Assembly: GCA_007833815.1 (NCBI GenBank)
Contig: CP033464.1
Coordinates: 1,410,001-1,474,000, forward strand
From: Brevibacillus laterosporus
GTDB taxonomy: Bacteria; Bacillota; Bacilli; Brevibacillales; Brevibacillaceae
Reading direction: 5' to 3'
DNA: 64,000 nt
Shown: positions 1-9,151 of the stretch, piece by piece
Layout: every line of letters begins with the position of its first letter
How positions within the stretch are numbered: position 1 is the stretch's first letter
The notes under the pieces: generated by a model
Seen by the model: only the letters and a program-made list of their open reading frames with translations
The model's database searches: none
What the model was told of the DNA's origin: nothing
Program-made: the position numbers and the translations under genes

Positions 1-1673
<1,673 letters not shown>

Positions 1674-1720
1674 CATTGCCTGTATGCTGAAATCATTATC
1701 CAGTTTTGAAAGAATAATAT

Positions 1721-1797
1721 GGCGGTGTAGCTCAGCTGGCTAGAGCGCTCGGTTCATACCCGAAAGGTCGGGGGTTCGACTCCCTCCGCCGCTACCA
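1721..1797 (+). tRNA. tRNA-Met (CAT), elongator type
   Basis: Cloverleaf of 77 nt with CCA encoded, anticodon CAT in loop TTCATAC. The acceptor GGCGGTG pairs with CGCCGCT, and the sequence is close to the Bacillus elongator Met tRNA. It is the first tRNA after the 23S. Confidence 0.93.
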
Positions 1798-1809
1798 TTA
1801 TAATTATAT

Positions 1810-1886
1810 GGCCCGTTGGTGAAGCGGTTTAACACAGCAGCCTTTCACGCTGTCATACAGGGGTTCGAATCCCCTACGGGTCACCA
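1810..1886 (+). tRNA. tRNA-Glu (TTC)
   Basis: Cloverleaf of 77 nt, anticodon TTC (loop CTTTCAC). The acceptor GGCCCGT pairs with ACGGGTC and is followed by ACCA. Confidence 0.95.
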
Positions 1887-1895
1887 TATATATTT

Positions 1896-1971
1896 GGAGG
1901 ATTAGCTCAGCTGGGAGAGCATCTGCCTTACAAGCAGAGGGTCGGCGGTTCGATCCCGTCATCCTCCACCA
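1896..1971 (+). tRNA. tRNA-Val (TAC)
   Basis: Cloverleaf of 76 nt, anticodon TAC (loop CTTACAA). The acceptor GGAGGAT pairs with ATCCTCC; CCA is encoded. Confidence 0.95.
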
Positions 1972-1989
1972 TTTATATTTTCATATTAT

Positions 1990-2066
<77 letters not shown>

Positions 2067-2073
2067 AAATTTT

Positions 2074-2150
2074 GGAGCTGTGGTGAAGTTGGAGTTCACG
2101 CCGGTCTGTCACACCGGAGGTCGCGGGTTCGAGTCCCGTCAGCTCCGCCA
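2074..2150 (+). tRNA. tRNA-Asp (GTC)
   Basis: Cloverleaf of 77 nt, anticodon GTC (loop CTGTCAC). The acceptor GGAGCTG pairs with CAGCTCC; ends GCCA. Confidence 0.93.
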
Positions 2151-2185
2151 TTTTTAATTAAATAGGCTGTTGGTTATATTAAAAT

Positions 2186-2261
2186 GCCGGTGTAGCTCAA
2201 TTGGTAGAGCACCTGACTTGTAATCAGGGGGTTGTGGGTTCAAGTCCTATCGCCGGCACCA
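2186..2261 (+). tRNA. tRNA-Thr (TGT)
   Basis: Cloverleaf of 76 nt, anticodon TGT (loop CTTGTAA). The acceptor GCCGGTG pairs with CGCCGGC; ACCA is encoded. Confidence 0.95.
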
Positions 2262-2270
2262 TTTTTTTAT

Positions 2271-2345
2271 TGGGGTATAGCCAAGCGGTAAGGCAACGGA
2301 CTTTGACTCCGTCACTCCCAGGTTCAAATCCTGGTACCCCAGCCA
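2271..2345 (+). tRNA. tRNA-Gln (TTG)
   Basis: Cloverleaf of 75 nt, anticodon TTG (loop CTTTGAC). The acceptor TGGGGTA pairs with TACCCCA; ends GCCA. Confidence 0.95.
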
Positions 2346-2352
2346 TTAGCAT

Positions 2353-2428
2353 GAGCCATTAGCTCAGTTGGTAGAGCATCTGACTTTTAATCAGAGGGTC
2401 GAAGGTTCGAGTCCTTCATGGCTCACCA
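2353..2428 (+). tRNA. tRNA-Lys (TTT)
   Basis: Cloverleaf of 76 nt, anticodon TTT (loop CTTTTAA). The acceptor GAGCCAT pairs with ATGGCTC; ACCA is encoded. Confidence 0.95.
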
Positions 2429-2467
2429 CTTTTTTTGTGTTTAGTGGTCATCAGAGAATTGATAAAT

Positions 2468-2530
2468 GCGATAGATTCAGATTTTAGTGGTAGTAGTATT
2501 TCGGAGCTCAAGTCCTCTTGATCGCACAAA
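2468..2530 (+). pseudogene. tRNA-Leu (CAG-like) remnant with the D-arm region deleted
   Basis: Five bases of an acceptor stem (GCGAT) run straight into what looks like a tRNA-Leu anticodon arm (AGATTCAGATTTT), a long variable arm (GTGGTAGTAGTATTTC), a T-arm (GGAGCTCAAGTCC) and a matching 3' acceptor (GATCGC) ending CACAAA instead of CACCA. The D-arm and half the anticodon stem are missing, so it cannot fold as a tRNA. It lies between Lys and Gly(GCC), where Bacillus tRNA clusters often carry a Leu gene. That order is recalled family knowledge; the decay is read from the sequence. Confidence 0.6.
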
Positions 2531-2536
2531 ACATGT

Positions 2537-2612
2537 GCGGACGTAGCTCAATTGGTAGAGCGTCGCCTTGCCAAGGCGAAGGTCGCGGGTTCGAGCCCCG
2601 TCGTCCGCTCCA
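2537..2612 (+). tRNA. tRNA-Gly (GCC)
   Basis: Cloverleaf of 76 nt, anticodon GCC (loop TTGCCAA). The acceptor GCGGACG pairs with CGTCCGC; ends TCCA. Confidence 0.95.
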
Positions 2613-2631
2613 AATAGATTTTTTATATTTT

Positions 2632-2708
2632 GTGCCCTTAGCTCAGCCGGATAGAGCGTTTGACTACGAATCAAAAGGTCGGGAGTTCGAATCTCTCAGG
2701 GCACGCCA
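2632..2708 (+). tRNA. tRNA-Arg (ACG)
   Basis: Cloverleaf of 77 nt, anticodon ACG (loop CTACGAA). The acceptor GTGCCCT pairs with AGGGCAC; ends GCCA. Confidence 0.95.
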
Positions 2709-2712
2709 TTAT

Positions 2713-2786
2713 GCGGGTGTAGTTCAATGGTAGAACTCCAGCCTTCCAAGCTGGTCGCGTGGGTTCGATTCCCATCACCCGCTCCA
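2713..2786 (+). tRNA. tRNA-Gly (TCC)
   Basis: Cloverleaf of 74 nt, anticodon TCC (loop CTTCCAA). The acceptor GCGGGTG pairs with CACCCGC; ends TCCA. Last tRNA of the cluster, directly before a terminator. Confidence 0.95.
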
Positions 2787-2794
2787 TATTTTTT

Positions 2795-2826
2795 AAAAAG
2801 GTAGAGCAAAAGCTCTATCTTTTTTG
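2795..2826 (+). terminator. Rho-independent terminator of the rRNA-tRNA operon
   Basis: Stem GGTAGAGC / GCTCTATC with loop AAAA and a following run of T. Confidence 0.85.
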
Positions 2827-2898
2827 TGTTTTGAAACCTTTTTATAGGAAGTACGTCCTTTATAATAAGACTAACCAAAAGGAGGCTGTTAATTCTTT

Positions 2899-3453
2899 AT
2901 GAATCAGACAGAACCTCGCTCCAGATGGAAGAGAACAATTAAGGATTGGCTTACTTCCATCATAACAGTATTTATCGTTACATTTGCTTTGTACACGTGG
3001 CTGGGAGCGCCCTATGTTGTGTATGGAGAATCCATGCAAAGCACTTTGCATAATAATGAGAAAGTAGTTGTAAATAAGGCGGTTTATCGTTTGCATGAAC
3101 CACAACGAGGAGAGATTATTGTTTTTCATGCAAATCAAAAGGAGGATTATATAAAACGTGTAATTGGAATAGCAGGCGATCAGGTAGAAATGCGTAATGA
3201 TCAGCTATATATTAATGGACAGCTTGTAGAAGAGCCTTATTTAAATGAGCAAAAGACCAAAGCCCATGCAGAGGGCACAAAGGTAACGGAGGATTTTTCT
3301 CCAGTTACGGTTGAGGCAGGTCAGATTTTTGTAATGGGAGACAATAGGCAAAATAGTAAGGATAGTAGAATGATTGGCCCTGTGTCCATTAAAGAGGTCG
3401 TTGGTAGAGCTGATTTCGTTTACTGGCCACTTTCAAACTTGCGATCACCATAA
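2899..3453 (+). CDS. Type I signal peptidase (S26)
   Basis: Membrane serine protease that removes signal peptides from exported proteins on the outer face of the cytoplasmic membrane. The 184-residue length is normal for Gram-positive Sip proteins. One N-terminal membrane segment (about 17-36) precedes the catalytic Ser45 in GESMQSTL. The general-base Lys86 lies in YIKRVIGIAGD, and the C-terminal box GDNRQNSKDSR is present. The start follows AAAGGAGG. It is transcribed alone after the tRNA terminator and is distinct from the second signal peptidase at 20379-20951. Confidence 0.95.
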   Translation: MNQTEPRSRWKRTIKDWLTSIITVFIVTFALYTWLGAPYVVYGESMQSTLHNNEKVVVNKAVYRLHEPQRGEIIVFHANQKEDYIKRVIGIAGDQVEMRNDQLYINGQLVEEPYLNEQKTKAHAEGTKVTEDFSPVTVEAGQIFVMGDNRQNSKDSRMIGPVSIKEVVGRADFVYWPLSNLRSP

Positions 3454-3481
3454 TGTGACAACTATAAGCGTAATGAGTGAA

Positions 3482-3521
3482 GAGTTCTATTGCTATGAAA
3501 GGCATTAGGACTTTTTTCTTT
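3482..3521 (+). terminator. Terminator after signal peptidase gene
   Basis: Imperfect stem AGTTCTA-TTGC / GCA-TTAGGACT followed by TTTTTTCTTTT. Confidence 0.6.
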
Positions 3522-3659
3522 TGTCTATGAAAGTGACATGGAGTCCTTATTTATAATATTTTTATTCAAAAAATTGACTCTACATGCTGATAAAGCGCTT
3601 CCTCTATAATAAGAGTAGGAAAAAGTTGTTGATCATCAATAACAGTCAGGAGGATGCGC

Positions 3660-4484
3660 TTGAACTATCGATGGCTAAAATTAACGAGCATCTTGCTACC
3701 TACCATTATGATAGGTGGTTTTGAATATGCGCGGCACCAATTTTTGTTACCGTACTTTACGATGGATGAAGGGAACGTCATTATTACAATTATGACCTTG
3801 GTTCTGTCATTTATTTTTGCCACCTGGGTTTTTGGAAAAATCAAAAGAATGAGTGAGAGATTGGCAAAAGAAGGAGCTAAGCATGCCGTGTATGAAGAGC
3901 GGGAACGTTTAGCCCAAGAGTTACATGATAATATTGCCCAAGCGATCTTCTTTCTCAACGTAAAACTAAACCAGGAACAGCTTGGAGAAGCAAAGGCAAC
4001 TATTTCTGAAATTGATAACCAACTGAGACAGGCAATTTTTAATCTTCGTTCTCATCCAGAAGAAGGTGTGTTATTGACGGATCGCTTGAGGAAATGGCTA
4101 CATGAATGGAGTATGATCACAGGTATAGAGGTGAAACAAGAGCTAGAAGGCATGGATGAATATTTTAAGCAGGCAGAACAAGTACATATGTTTAGCATTA
4201 TTCAGGAATCGTTTACTAATATTCGAAAGCATGCCGATGCGAGTCACACGGAGATCCGATGGCAACTTCAAGGAACAGGCTGGCACCTATTGATTAGAGA
4301 TAATGGAGTAGGTATCGATTCCGAAACATTAAAACGTGAGAGATACGGTCAGACCATGATGCGAGAGCGAAGCTGGAAATTAGGAGCTAGTTTTGAAATG
4401 CGTCCAGGCATACAGGGTGGCACGGAAATTTTGGTAGAGTCATTTAAAGGGGAGAGCGGAAGGTGCAGAAATATCGGGTATTAG
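3660..4484 (+). CDS. NarL/LiaS-type sensor histidine kinase
   Basis: Sensor kinase of the HisKA_3 class, about 274 residues. Two membrane segments near the N-terminus (about 8-25 and 40-60) leave only a short external loop, so it probably senses a membrane or envelope state. The phospho-acceptor box is ERLAQELHDNIAQAIFF, and the ATPase domain carries an N-box (ESFTNIRKHA) and a G1 box (IRDNGVGID). The TTG start at 3660 is preferred because CAGGAGG sits six bases upstream; an ATG at 3654 lies against that ribosome site. It overlaps the regulator gene by 22 bases, so the two are co-translated. The signal is unknown. Confidence 0.9.
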   Translation: MNYRWLKLTSILLPTIMIGGFEYARHQFLLPYFTMDEGNVIITIMTLVLSFIFATWVFGKIKRMSERLAKEGAKHAVYEERERLAQELHDNIAQAIFFLNVKLNQEQLGEAKATISEIDNQLRQAIFNLRSHPEEGVLLTDRLRKWLHEWSMITGIEVKQELEGMDEYFKQAEQVHMFSIIQESFTNIRKHADASHTEIRWQLQGTGWHLLIRDNGVGIDSETLKRERYGQTMMRERSWKLGASFEMRPGIQGGTEILVESFKGESGRCRNIGY

Positions 4485-5113
4485 TGGTAGATGACCATTT
4501 ATTAGCTCGTACAGCTATAAAAAGTATGTTAGCAGAGGACTCTTCCTTTGAAATTGTAGGGGAGGCCGAACAAGGGGAAGAGGGAGTACGTCTTTGTAGC
4601 CAGCTACAACCAGATGTGGTATTGATGGATATTAGCATGCCTGTCTGCGATGGTTTGGAGGCAACACGACGAATCAAACAAGCCTATCCCCATATAAAAG
4701 TGGTTATCTTGAGTGTATCAGATGATGTAGCAGATTTATTTACAGCTGTGCAATTTGGAGCACAAGGATATTTGTTAAAAAATATGAATCCACATGACTG
4801 GTTATCATATTTGCGTGCTTTGCTAGAGGATAACAGTGATATTTCTCGTGAGTTGGCTAGTAAGCTTTTCTATAAATTTCGGACGGGTCCCGTAACAGAT
4901 GAACCTAGCCCAAGTGTATTAACTCCGCGTGAAACTGAAATTTTAAAATATGTATCAAAGGGTGAGACTAATAAACAAATTGCCCAGCGTCTAGTGATTA
5001 CGGAACACACAGTCAAAAATCATATGAAGAATCTGCTGGAAAAACTCTATTTGGAAAATCGGGTACAGTTAGCCTCCTATGCCCTGCGCCATGGGCTATC
5101 TTCAGAAGGTTAG
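4463..5113 (+). CDS. NarL/FixJ-family response regulator
   Basis: Cytoplasmic transcription factor of 216 residues, partner of the kinase it overlaps. The receiver domain has the acidic pair VVDDH, the phospho-Asp in VLMDISMP and the switch Lys in GYLLKN. The C-terminal LuxR-type helix-turn-helix follows (LTPRETEILKYVSKGETNKQ). It starts with GTG at 4463. Operon logic and family suggest control of envelope-stress genes, but no target is visible. Confidence 0.92.
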   Translation: MQKYRVLVVDDHLLARTAIKSMLAEDSSFEIVGEAEQGEEGVRLCSQLQPDVVLMDISMPVCDGLEATRRIKQAYPHIKVVILSVSDDVADLFTAVQFGAQGYLLKNMNPHDWLSYLRALLEDNSDISRELASKLFYKFRTGPVTDEPSPSVLTPRETEILKYVSKGETNKQIAQRLVITEHTVKNHMKNLLEKLYLENRVQLASYALRHGLSSEG

Positions 5114-5213
5114 AAAGGCCTACTTTGTAGGGACCCCAAGTGATCACTGTCGTAAGAGAAAGCTGTGTCATATGGAATTGTTGCTAAGTGATTAAAAGAA
5201 ATACAGGAATTAG

Positions 5214-5577
5214 GAATCTTTTATCGAATTACTTATAGAAAAGGAATGGGAAGCCAAGGGGGCTCATTTATGTGGAGATTTACCAAAAAGCATTTTGGGT
5301 GAAACGCTCAATCAAGAAGCATCCACTTTGGCCCGATCAGGTATTACTCACCCAGCACTTCTTTCCTTATGTCTTACTATACGCAACCAGATTATCTATG
5401 ACATTGAAAAATCCAAGGAAACTGTATTGCCCCATTCTTTTTGTCTAAATGGCCGGTCTATGAAAATTATTGCATATTTTGAAGGATTACTAGGATCACG
5501 ATGAGTACTATCAGAGACAAATAGAAGAGTTTTTAGAGATGATCAGCTGTTCGGACACATGTGATATCCATCTATAA
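5214..5577 (+). pseudogene. Decayed ORF of unknown function, frameshifted
   Basis: The stretch 5214-5503 reads without stops and is protein-like (segments EWEAKGAHLCGDLPKSILGE, NQEASTLARSGITHP, NQIIYDIEKSKETVLPHSF). The reading then appears to continue in another frame from about 5491 as DHDEYYQRQIEEFLEMISC and ends at 5577. No start codon with a ribosome site precedes it; a TAG stands just before 5214. I do not recognise the family. It looks like the 3' part of a dead gene left between the two-component operon and the next unit. Confidence 0.4.
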
Positions 5578-5604
5578 AAACCAGCAAAATAGGCTGGTTT
5601 TTTC
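5575..5604 (+). terminator. Terminator after decayed ORF
   Basis: Stem AAACCAGC / GCTGGTTT with loop AAAATAG and a T run. Confidence 0.8.
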
Positions 5605-5660
5605 TGCATGTATCCGGGTGACATCTTTCCTTTTTTACTAAATAGAAAGGAGAAAGCAGC

Positions 5661-5906
5661 ATGAGCTCCATTCAAATAGGCAAAATAGTAATTTTGTTAG
5701 CCATTCTTGTTCATCTTCTAGGAATTGGTGAACTATTTGGTAAAGAAGTGATGCATACTAGTCAATTACTCACTCTTTGTCTGCTTATCTTAGCCTTTTT
5801 TAGTCTAGGCAAAAAAAAGGGAAAACGAAAGCGCAAAAAATCAGCGACGGTCAGAACTCTCTTAGACCGAGCAAAGGATCGATCGTCTGATACAGATGTG
5901 TCTTAG
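5661..5906 (+). CDS. Small two-pass membrane protein, unknown
   Basis: 81 residues, preceded by GAAAGGAGAAAG. Two hydrophobic stretches (about 7-23 and 33-50) are followed by a strongly basic block (KKKGKRKRKK) and a polar tail, so the C-terminus should lie in the cytoplasm by the positive-inside rule. No family recognised. It stands between two terminators with the small genes that follow. Confidence 0.6.
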   Translation: MSSIQIGKIVILLAILVHLLGIGELFGKEVMHTSQLLTLCLLILAFFSLGKKKGKRKRKKSATVRTLLDRAKDRSSDTDVS

Positions 5907-6019
5907 ACAGTAATAGGGGGAACAAGTGGATTTCCGCTAAGATGGGTTTGGAGAAGTTCTAGATTTGATTGTTGCGGCATAAAGTAGTAAAGAATCTTGT
6001 GAAAAGATAGGGGGACACA

Positions 6020-6196
6020 ATGGCTTATCGTTCAAAACGTACGGTGAAGGAACACGTCTATGAGGATACCCTTGTATGGCAGTGTACAGCTTGTAACTGT
6101 TGGTCTCGAAAAGAATTTATTATCGTTGAGGACCCACGCTGCCCATTGTGCAACAGCAAGATGGAAGAGGAAATGAAGAATATCCGGATAGAATAA
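6020..6196 (+). CDS. ydjO: YdjO-like small zinc-ribbon protein
   Basis: 58 residues with two cysteine pairs, WQCTACNCW and CPLCNSK, spaced to bind one zinc. Size and layout match the cold-inducible YdjO family of Bacillus, whose function is unknown. ATAGGGGGACACA precedes the ATG, and a terminator follows at once. Confidence 0.75.
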   Translation: MAYRSKRTVKEHVYEDTLVWQCTACNCWSRKEFIIVEDPRCPLCNSKMEEEMKNIRIE

Positions 6197-6202
6197 GCAT
6201 GG

Positions 6203-6237
6203 AAGCTGGTTGCCACCTTAGCAACTGGCTTTTTGTT
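6203..6237 (+). terminator. Terminator after ydjO-like gene
   Basis: Stem AGCTGGTTGC / GCAACTGGCT (two G-U pairs) followed by TTTTTG. Confidence 0.75.
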
Positions 6238-6274
6238 TGATAATAGGAATAATTGCTGAAAAGGGGAGAGTAGG

Positions 6275-6655
6275 ATGAAAAGATTTTCATTTGCCGTAAC
6301 ATATGGGAAATGCATTACTCATTACGATAGCCTACACTTGATTATGTCACGAATTGGTAAGCTACCAGCAGATACCTATATGAATTGTGCTTATCTATCT
6401 CCTCAGGGTAAAATTGGCTATCATCAGGCTACGTTACCTCAATTGTTGCTAGTACTCAGTGGAGATGGATGGGTGCGCACTGATACATGTGACTATGTTT
6501 ATGTACAAAGTGGAGATGCTATCTATTGGGAACCTGGAGAATGGCATGAGAGCATTACAGAGTCTGGTATGATGTCGATCATTTTAGAAGCGAAAGACTT
6601 GCTTGGAAGAATATCCATGTTGGAGTATACAGAAGAAGGAAATGGCGAAACATAA
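6275..6655 (+). CDS. Cupin-fold protein (AraC-type sensor domain without DNA-binding domain)
   Basis: 126 residues forming one beta-barrel cupin domain. The pattern PADTY near 32, then HQATLPQLLLVLSGDGWV and VQSGDAIYWEPGEWHE matches cupin motifs 1 and 2. The His and Glu of the second motif are there, but motif 1 is only partial, so metal binding is uncertain. It resembles the ligand domain of AraC regulators, but no helix-turn-helix follows. The start is supported by AAAGGGGAGAG. It lies 48 bases upstream of the nitronate monooxygenase and may share its transcript. Confidence 0.75.
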   Translation: MKRFSFAVTYGKCITHYDSLHLIMSRIGKLPADTYMNCAYLSPQGKIGYHQATLPQLLLVLSGDGWVRTDTCDYVYVQSGDAIYWEPGEWHESITESGMMSIILEAKDLLGRISMLEYTEEGNGET

Positions 6656-6703
6656 CGAGAATGATCTGAAAAGACAGAATTATATATGCAGGAGGAGACG
6701 ACT

Positions 6704-7807
6704 ATGTCCATGCAACTTCAAACCAGATTTTGTGATATCTTTGGAATAGAAAAGCCAATTGTGCTAGCAGGAATGGCTGGTAATATAAACTCAGCTGCAC
6801 TTGTGGCAGCAGTATCAGAAGCAGGGGGCTTAGGAACCATTGCTGGAGCATATGTTACGCCTCAGGCTCTACGGGAAAGAATTCGCGAGGTAAGGGCTTT
6901 AACCAATCGTCCCTTTGCTGTGAACCTACTTTTATTTGAACAACCAGAGCAACAAGAAGTAACGCCTGCTTTTAGGCAATGGCTTAATCAACAAAGGGAA
7001 CGATTCAATCTGGCACCATGGACAGGTGACTGGCCAACCCTTCAAGATGAAATAACAGATTGTTTTACAGTTATTTTAGAAGAGAAGCCTGCTGTATTCA
7101 GTTGTGCGATGGGATTGCCAGGTAAATATGGAGAAAGTGCAAAGGCAGCTGGGATGAAGGTCGTGGGTATGGCTACCACGCAAGCAGAGGCTGAACAACT
7201 AGTGGCCCAGCGAGTCGATGCAATCGTAGCACAAGGTGGTGAGGCTGGTGGCCATCGCAGTACTTTTGATGCGGGAGAGGATGGACCTGGAGAATGTATT
7301 GGTACATTACCTTTAGTGGCCCAGCTTGCTTCTACTATTCAAAGAGTTCCTGTAATTGCGGCGGGTGGGATTATGAATGGTCAAAGTATAGTGGCAGCCT
7401 TAGCTCTTGGTGCTGAAGCGGTACAATTGGGTACGCGTTTTTTGGGATGTGCAGAGAGTACAGCCAATAAGGTGTATAAAGAACGGTTGTTTAATGCAAA
7501 AGAGACAGATACGGCTGTGACAAGAGCTTTTTCGGGCAGACCAGCGCGTGGAGTCGTGAATCATTTTATGAAAGAGTTTGATAAAAGTCGAGCACGATCG
7601 CTGGCGTATCCAATTCAAAATGAATTGACTAAGGAAATTCGCCAAGCGGCAGGGAAAGCCTTGGACGCAGACTATATCTCGTTATGGGCTGGCCAAGGGG
7701 TAGGAATGCTGCAAAAGGAAGAAAAAGCAGCAGATATCATGAATGCTTTACTGGAAGAGGCACAACAAAGTTTTAGCAGATTACAAAGCTGGGTGCATGA
7801 AAAATAA
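6704..7807 (+). CDS. Nitronate monooxygenase (2-nitropropane dioxygenase family)
   Basis: Cytoplasmic FMN enzyme that oxidises alkyl nitronates, toxic products such as propionate-3-nitronate, to carbonyl compounds and nitrite. About 367 residues in a TIM barrel. Visible motifs are PIVLAGMAG at the N-terminus, the catalytic-His loop QGGEAGGHRS, and the phosphate-binding VPVIAAGGI and GAEAVQLGTRFL. ATG 6704 is chosen because AGGAGGAG lies just before it; an in-frame ATG at 6686 precedes that site. The LysR regulator gene begins 19 bases after it, suggesting shared control. Confidence 0.9.
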   Translation: MSMQLQTRFCDIFGIEKPIVLAGMAGNINSAALVAAVSEAGGLGTIAGAYVTPQALRERIREVRALTNRPFAVNLLLFEQPEQQEVTPAFRQWLNQQRERFNLAPWTGDWPTLQDEITDCFTVILEEKPAVFSCAMGLPGKYGESAKAAGMKVVGMATTQAEAEQLVAQRVDAIVAQGGEAGGHRSTFDAGEDGPGECIGTLPLVAQLASTIQRVPVIAAGGIMNGQSIVAALALGAEAVQLGTRFLGCAESTANKVYKERLFNAKETDTAVTRAFSGRPARGVVNHFMKEFDKSRARSLAYPIQNELTKEIRQAAGKALDADYISLWAGQGVGMLQKEEKAADIMNALLEEAQQSFSRLQSWVHEK

Positions 7808-7826
7808 ATATGTAGAGGTGAGCCGG

Positions 7827-8726
7827 ATGGATATAAAGCTTCTGCAAACATTTGAAGTAGCGGCATCCTGTGAGAACTTTCACCAGACGGCAGAGACGCT
7901 GTACATCGCTCAACCTACTGTGACGCAACATATACGTCAATTGGAGAAAGAATTAGATGTTGCTTTATTTGAACGAGTAGGCAAACGGGTGAGGTTAACA
8001 GCAGCCGGGAAGCGTTTTTTATCGCATGCAAAATTGATTTTGTCACAATGGCATGCCGGTGCTGAAGAGATGGTAGCATGGAAGCAAGGATACAAGGAAA
8101 CTCTGCATATTGCGGTCTCTCCGATCATTGCTCGTACCTCACTCCCTTCGCTTATTCATCGTTATACGAAAGAGCACCCTGAGGTAGATATTACAATAAA
8201 AATTGCCGATTCTATCGATATTGGTCTTTTGGTGCAAAGTGGACAAGCTCACTTAGGATTATCTCGTATGGTTCCTTACGAAAGCCAACTGGCTACCTAT
8301 CTGATGCAAACAGATCCAATTGTATTTGCTGTTCCTCATTATGGTGGCGATATGGATGCCCCGTTACCTGACTGGGAGCAGGAGTTACTTACAAAGAGAT
8401 TGTTAACCCATAATCATCCGATATATTGGGACCCCCTCTTAACAGCACTGAGACAACGCGGATTTGCTATTCGCACGATGGGAGTCACCCATGTAGATGT
8501 GACCAAACGTTTTATTGAAGAAGGGCTTGGTATTTCGTTCCTGCCACGCTCTGCGATTTTACGTGAATTGTTTGAGAATCGCTTTATGGAATTACCTACA
8601 CCGGGCTTGGAACTGCCCAAAGTGGCTTCCTATGTCGTTTTTCCAAACAGCAATTTGATAGCATCCGGACAACGATTTGTTGATATCTTAGCGACATTAT
8701 ATGCTCCCTTACCAAAAGTGACCTAA
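7827..8726 (+). CDS. LysR-family transcriptional regulator
   Basis: 299 residues. The N-terminal winged helix-turn-helix is typical (MDIKLLQTFEVAASCENFHQ, then AQPTVTQHIRQLEKELDVALF), followed by a substrate-binding-like effector domain from about residue 90. It starts at ATG 7827, 19 bases after the nitronate monooxygenase. LysR regulators usually act on adjacent genes, so candidates are that oxidase or the citrate synthase 425 bases downstream. B. subtilis pairs its citA with the LysR regulator CitR, but divergently, so orthology is unproven. Confidence 0.9.
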   Translation: MDIKLLQTFEVAASCENFHQTAETLYIAQPTVTQHIRQLEKELDVALFERVGKRVRLTAAGKRFLSHAKLILSQWHAGAEEMVAWKQGYKETLHIAVSPIIARTSLPSLIHRYTKEHPEVDITIKIADSIDIGLLVQSGQAHLGLSRMVPYESQLATYLMQTDPIVFAVPHYGGDMDAPLPDWEQELLTKRLLTHNHPIYWDPLLTALRQRGFAIRTMGVTHVDVTKRFIEEGLGISFLPRSAILRELFENRFMELPTPGLELPKVASYVVFPNSNLIASGQRFVDILATLYAPLPKVT

Positions 8727-8745
8727 GCTTTGGAAAGAGCAATGG

Positions 8746-8865
8746 TTAGCGACTAAAAACATCGAGTACCATCAGAAGTCCCCACAAAGCACCTAGAAAA
8801 ATTGTGACTCCAAAAAACACATAGGCAATGTACCGAAGAGGAGCTTGTTTTTCCTTTGCTGGCAT
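8746..8865 (-). CDS. Single-pass small membrane protein, 39 residues
   Basis: On the minus strand AAAGGATG precedes an ATG by about eight bases. The peptide has a charged head (MPAKEKQAPLRY) and one membrane span (about 13-34, including FFGVTIFLGALWGLLMVL), ending VFSR. It lies between the convergent LysR gene and citA. The ribosome site and clean topology argue that it is real; no family recognised. Confidence 0.6.
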   Translation of the reverse strand: MPAKEKQAPLRYIAYVFFGVTIFLGALWGLLMVLDVFSR

Positions 8866-9151
8866 AATGTAATCATCCTTTCTTGTTTTAATAAGGATAG
8901 TCGTTTGTATCGGGAGCAATTCTGGTTAGTTTGCCATGTATGTACAAGCTTCATACCGGTTAATACAATTTTTTGATAAATTCTATACATACCCTGAATC
9001 ACTATTACAGATCAAATAGTAATCTGAATCACGTTTGATAAAAGGATGAGGGCCTATTAATTATGTTTTGTAATCAATCATTCATTTACTATCTATTTCT
9101 ACTTTTCTGAACATATTGTTATACTGAATGAAAAGAGGGGAGTGGAAGTGA

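Noticed and set aside
3560-3620. Sigma-A promoter TTGACT ... TATAAT before the first histidine kinase
   Set aside because: The spacer is about 25 bases, far over the usual 17; the -10 alone may be real.
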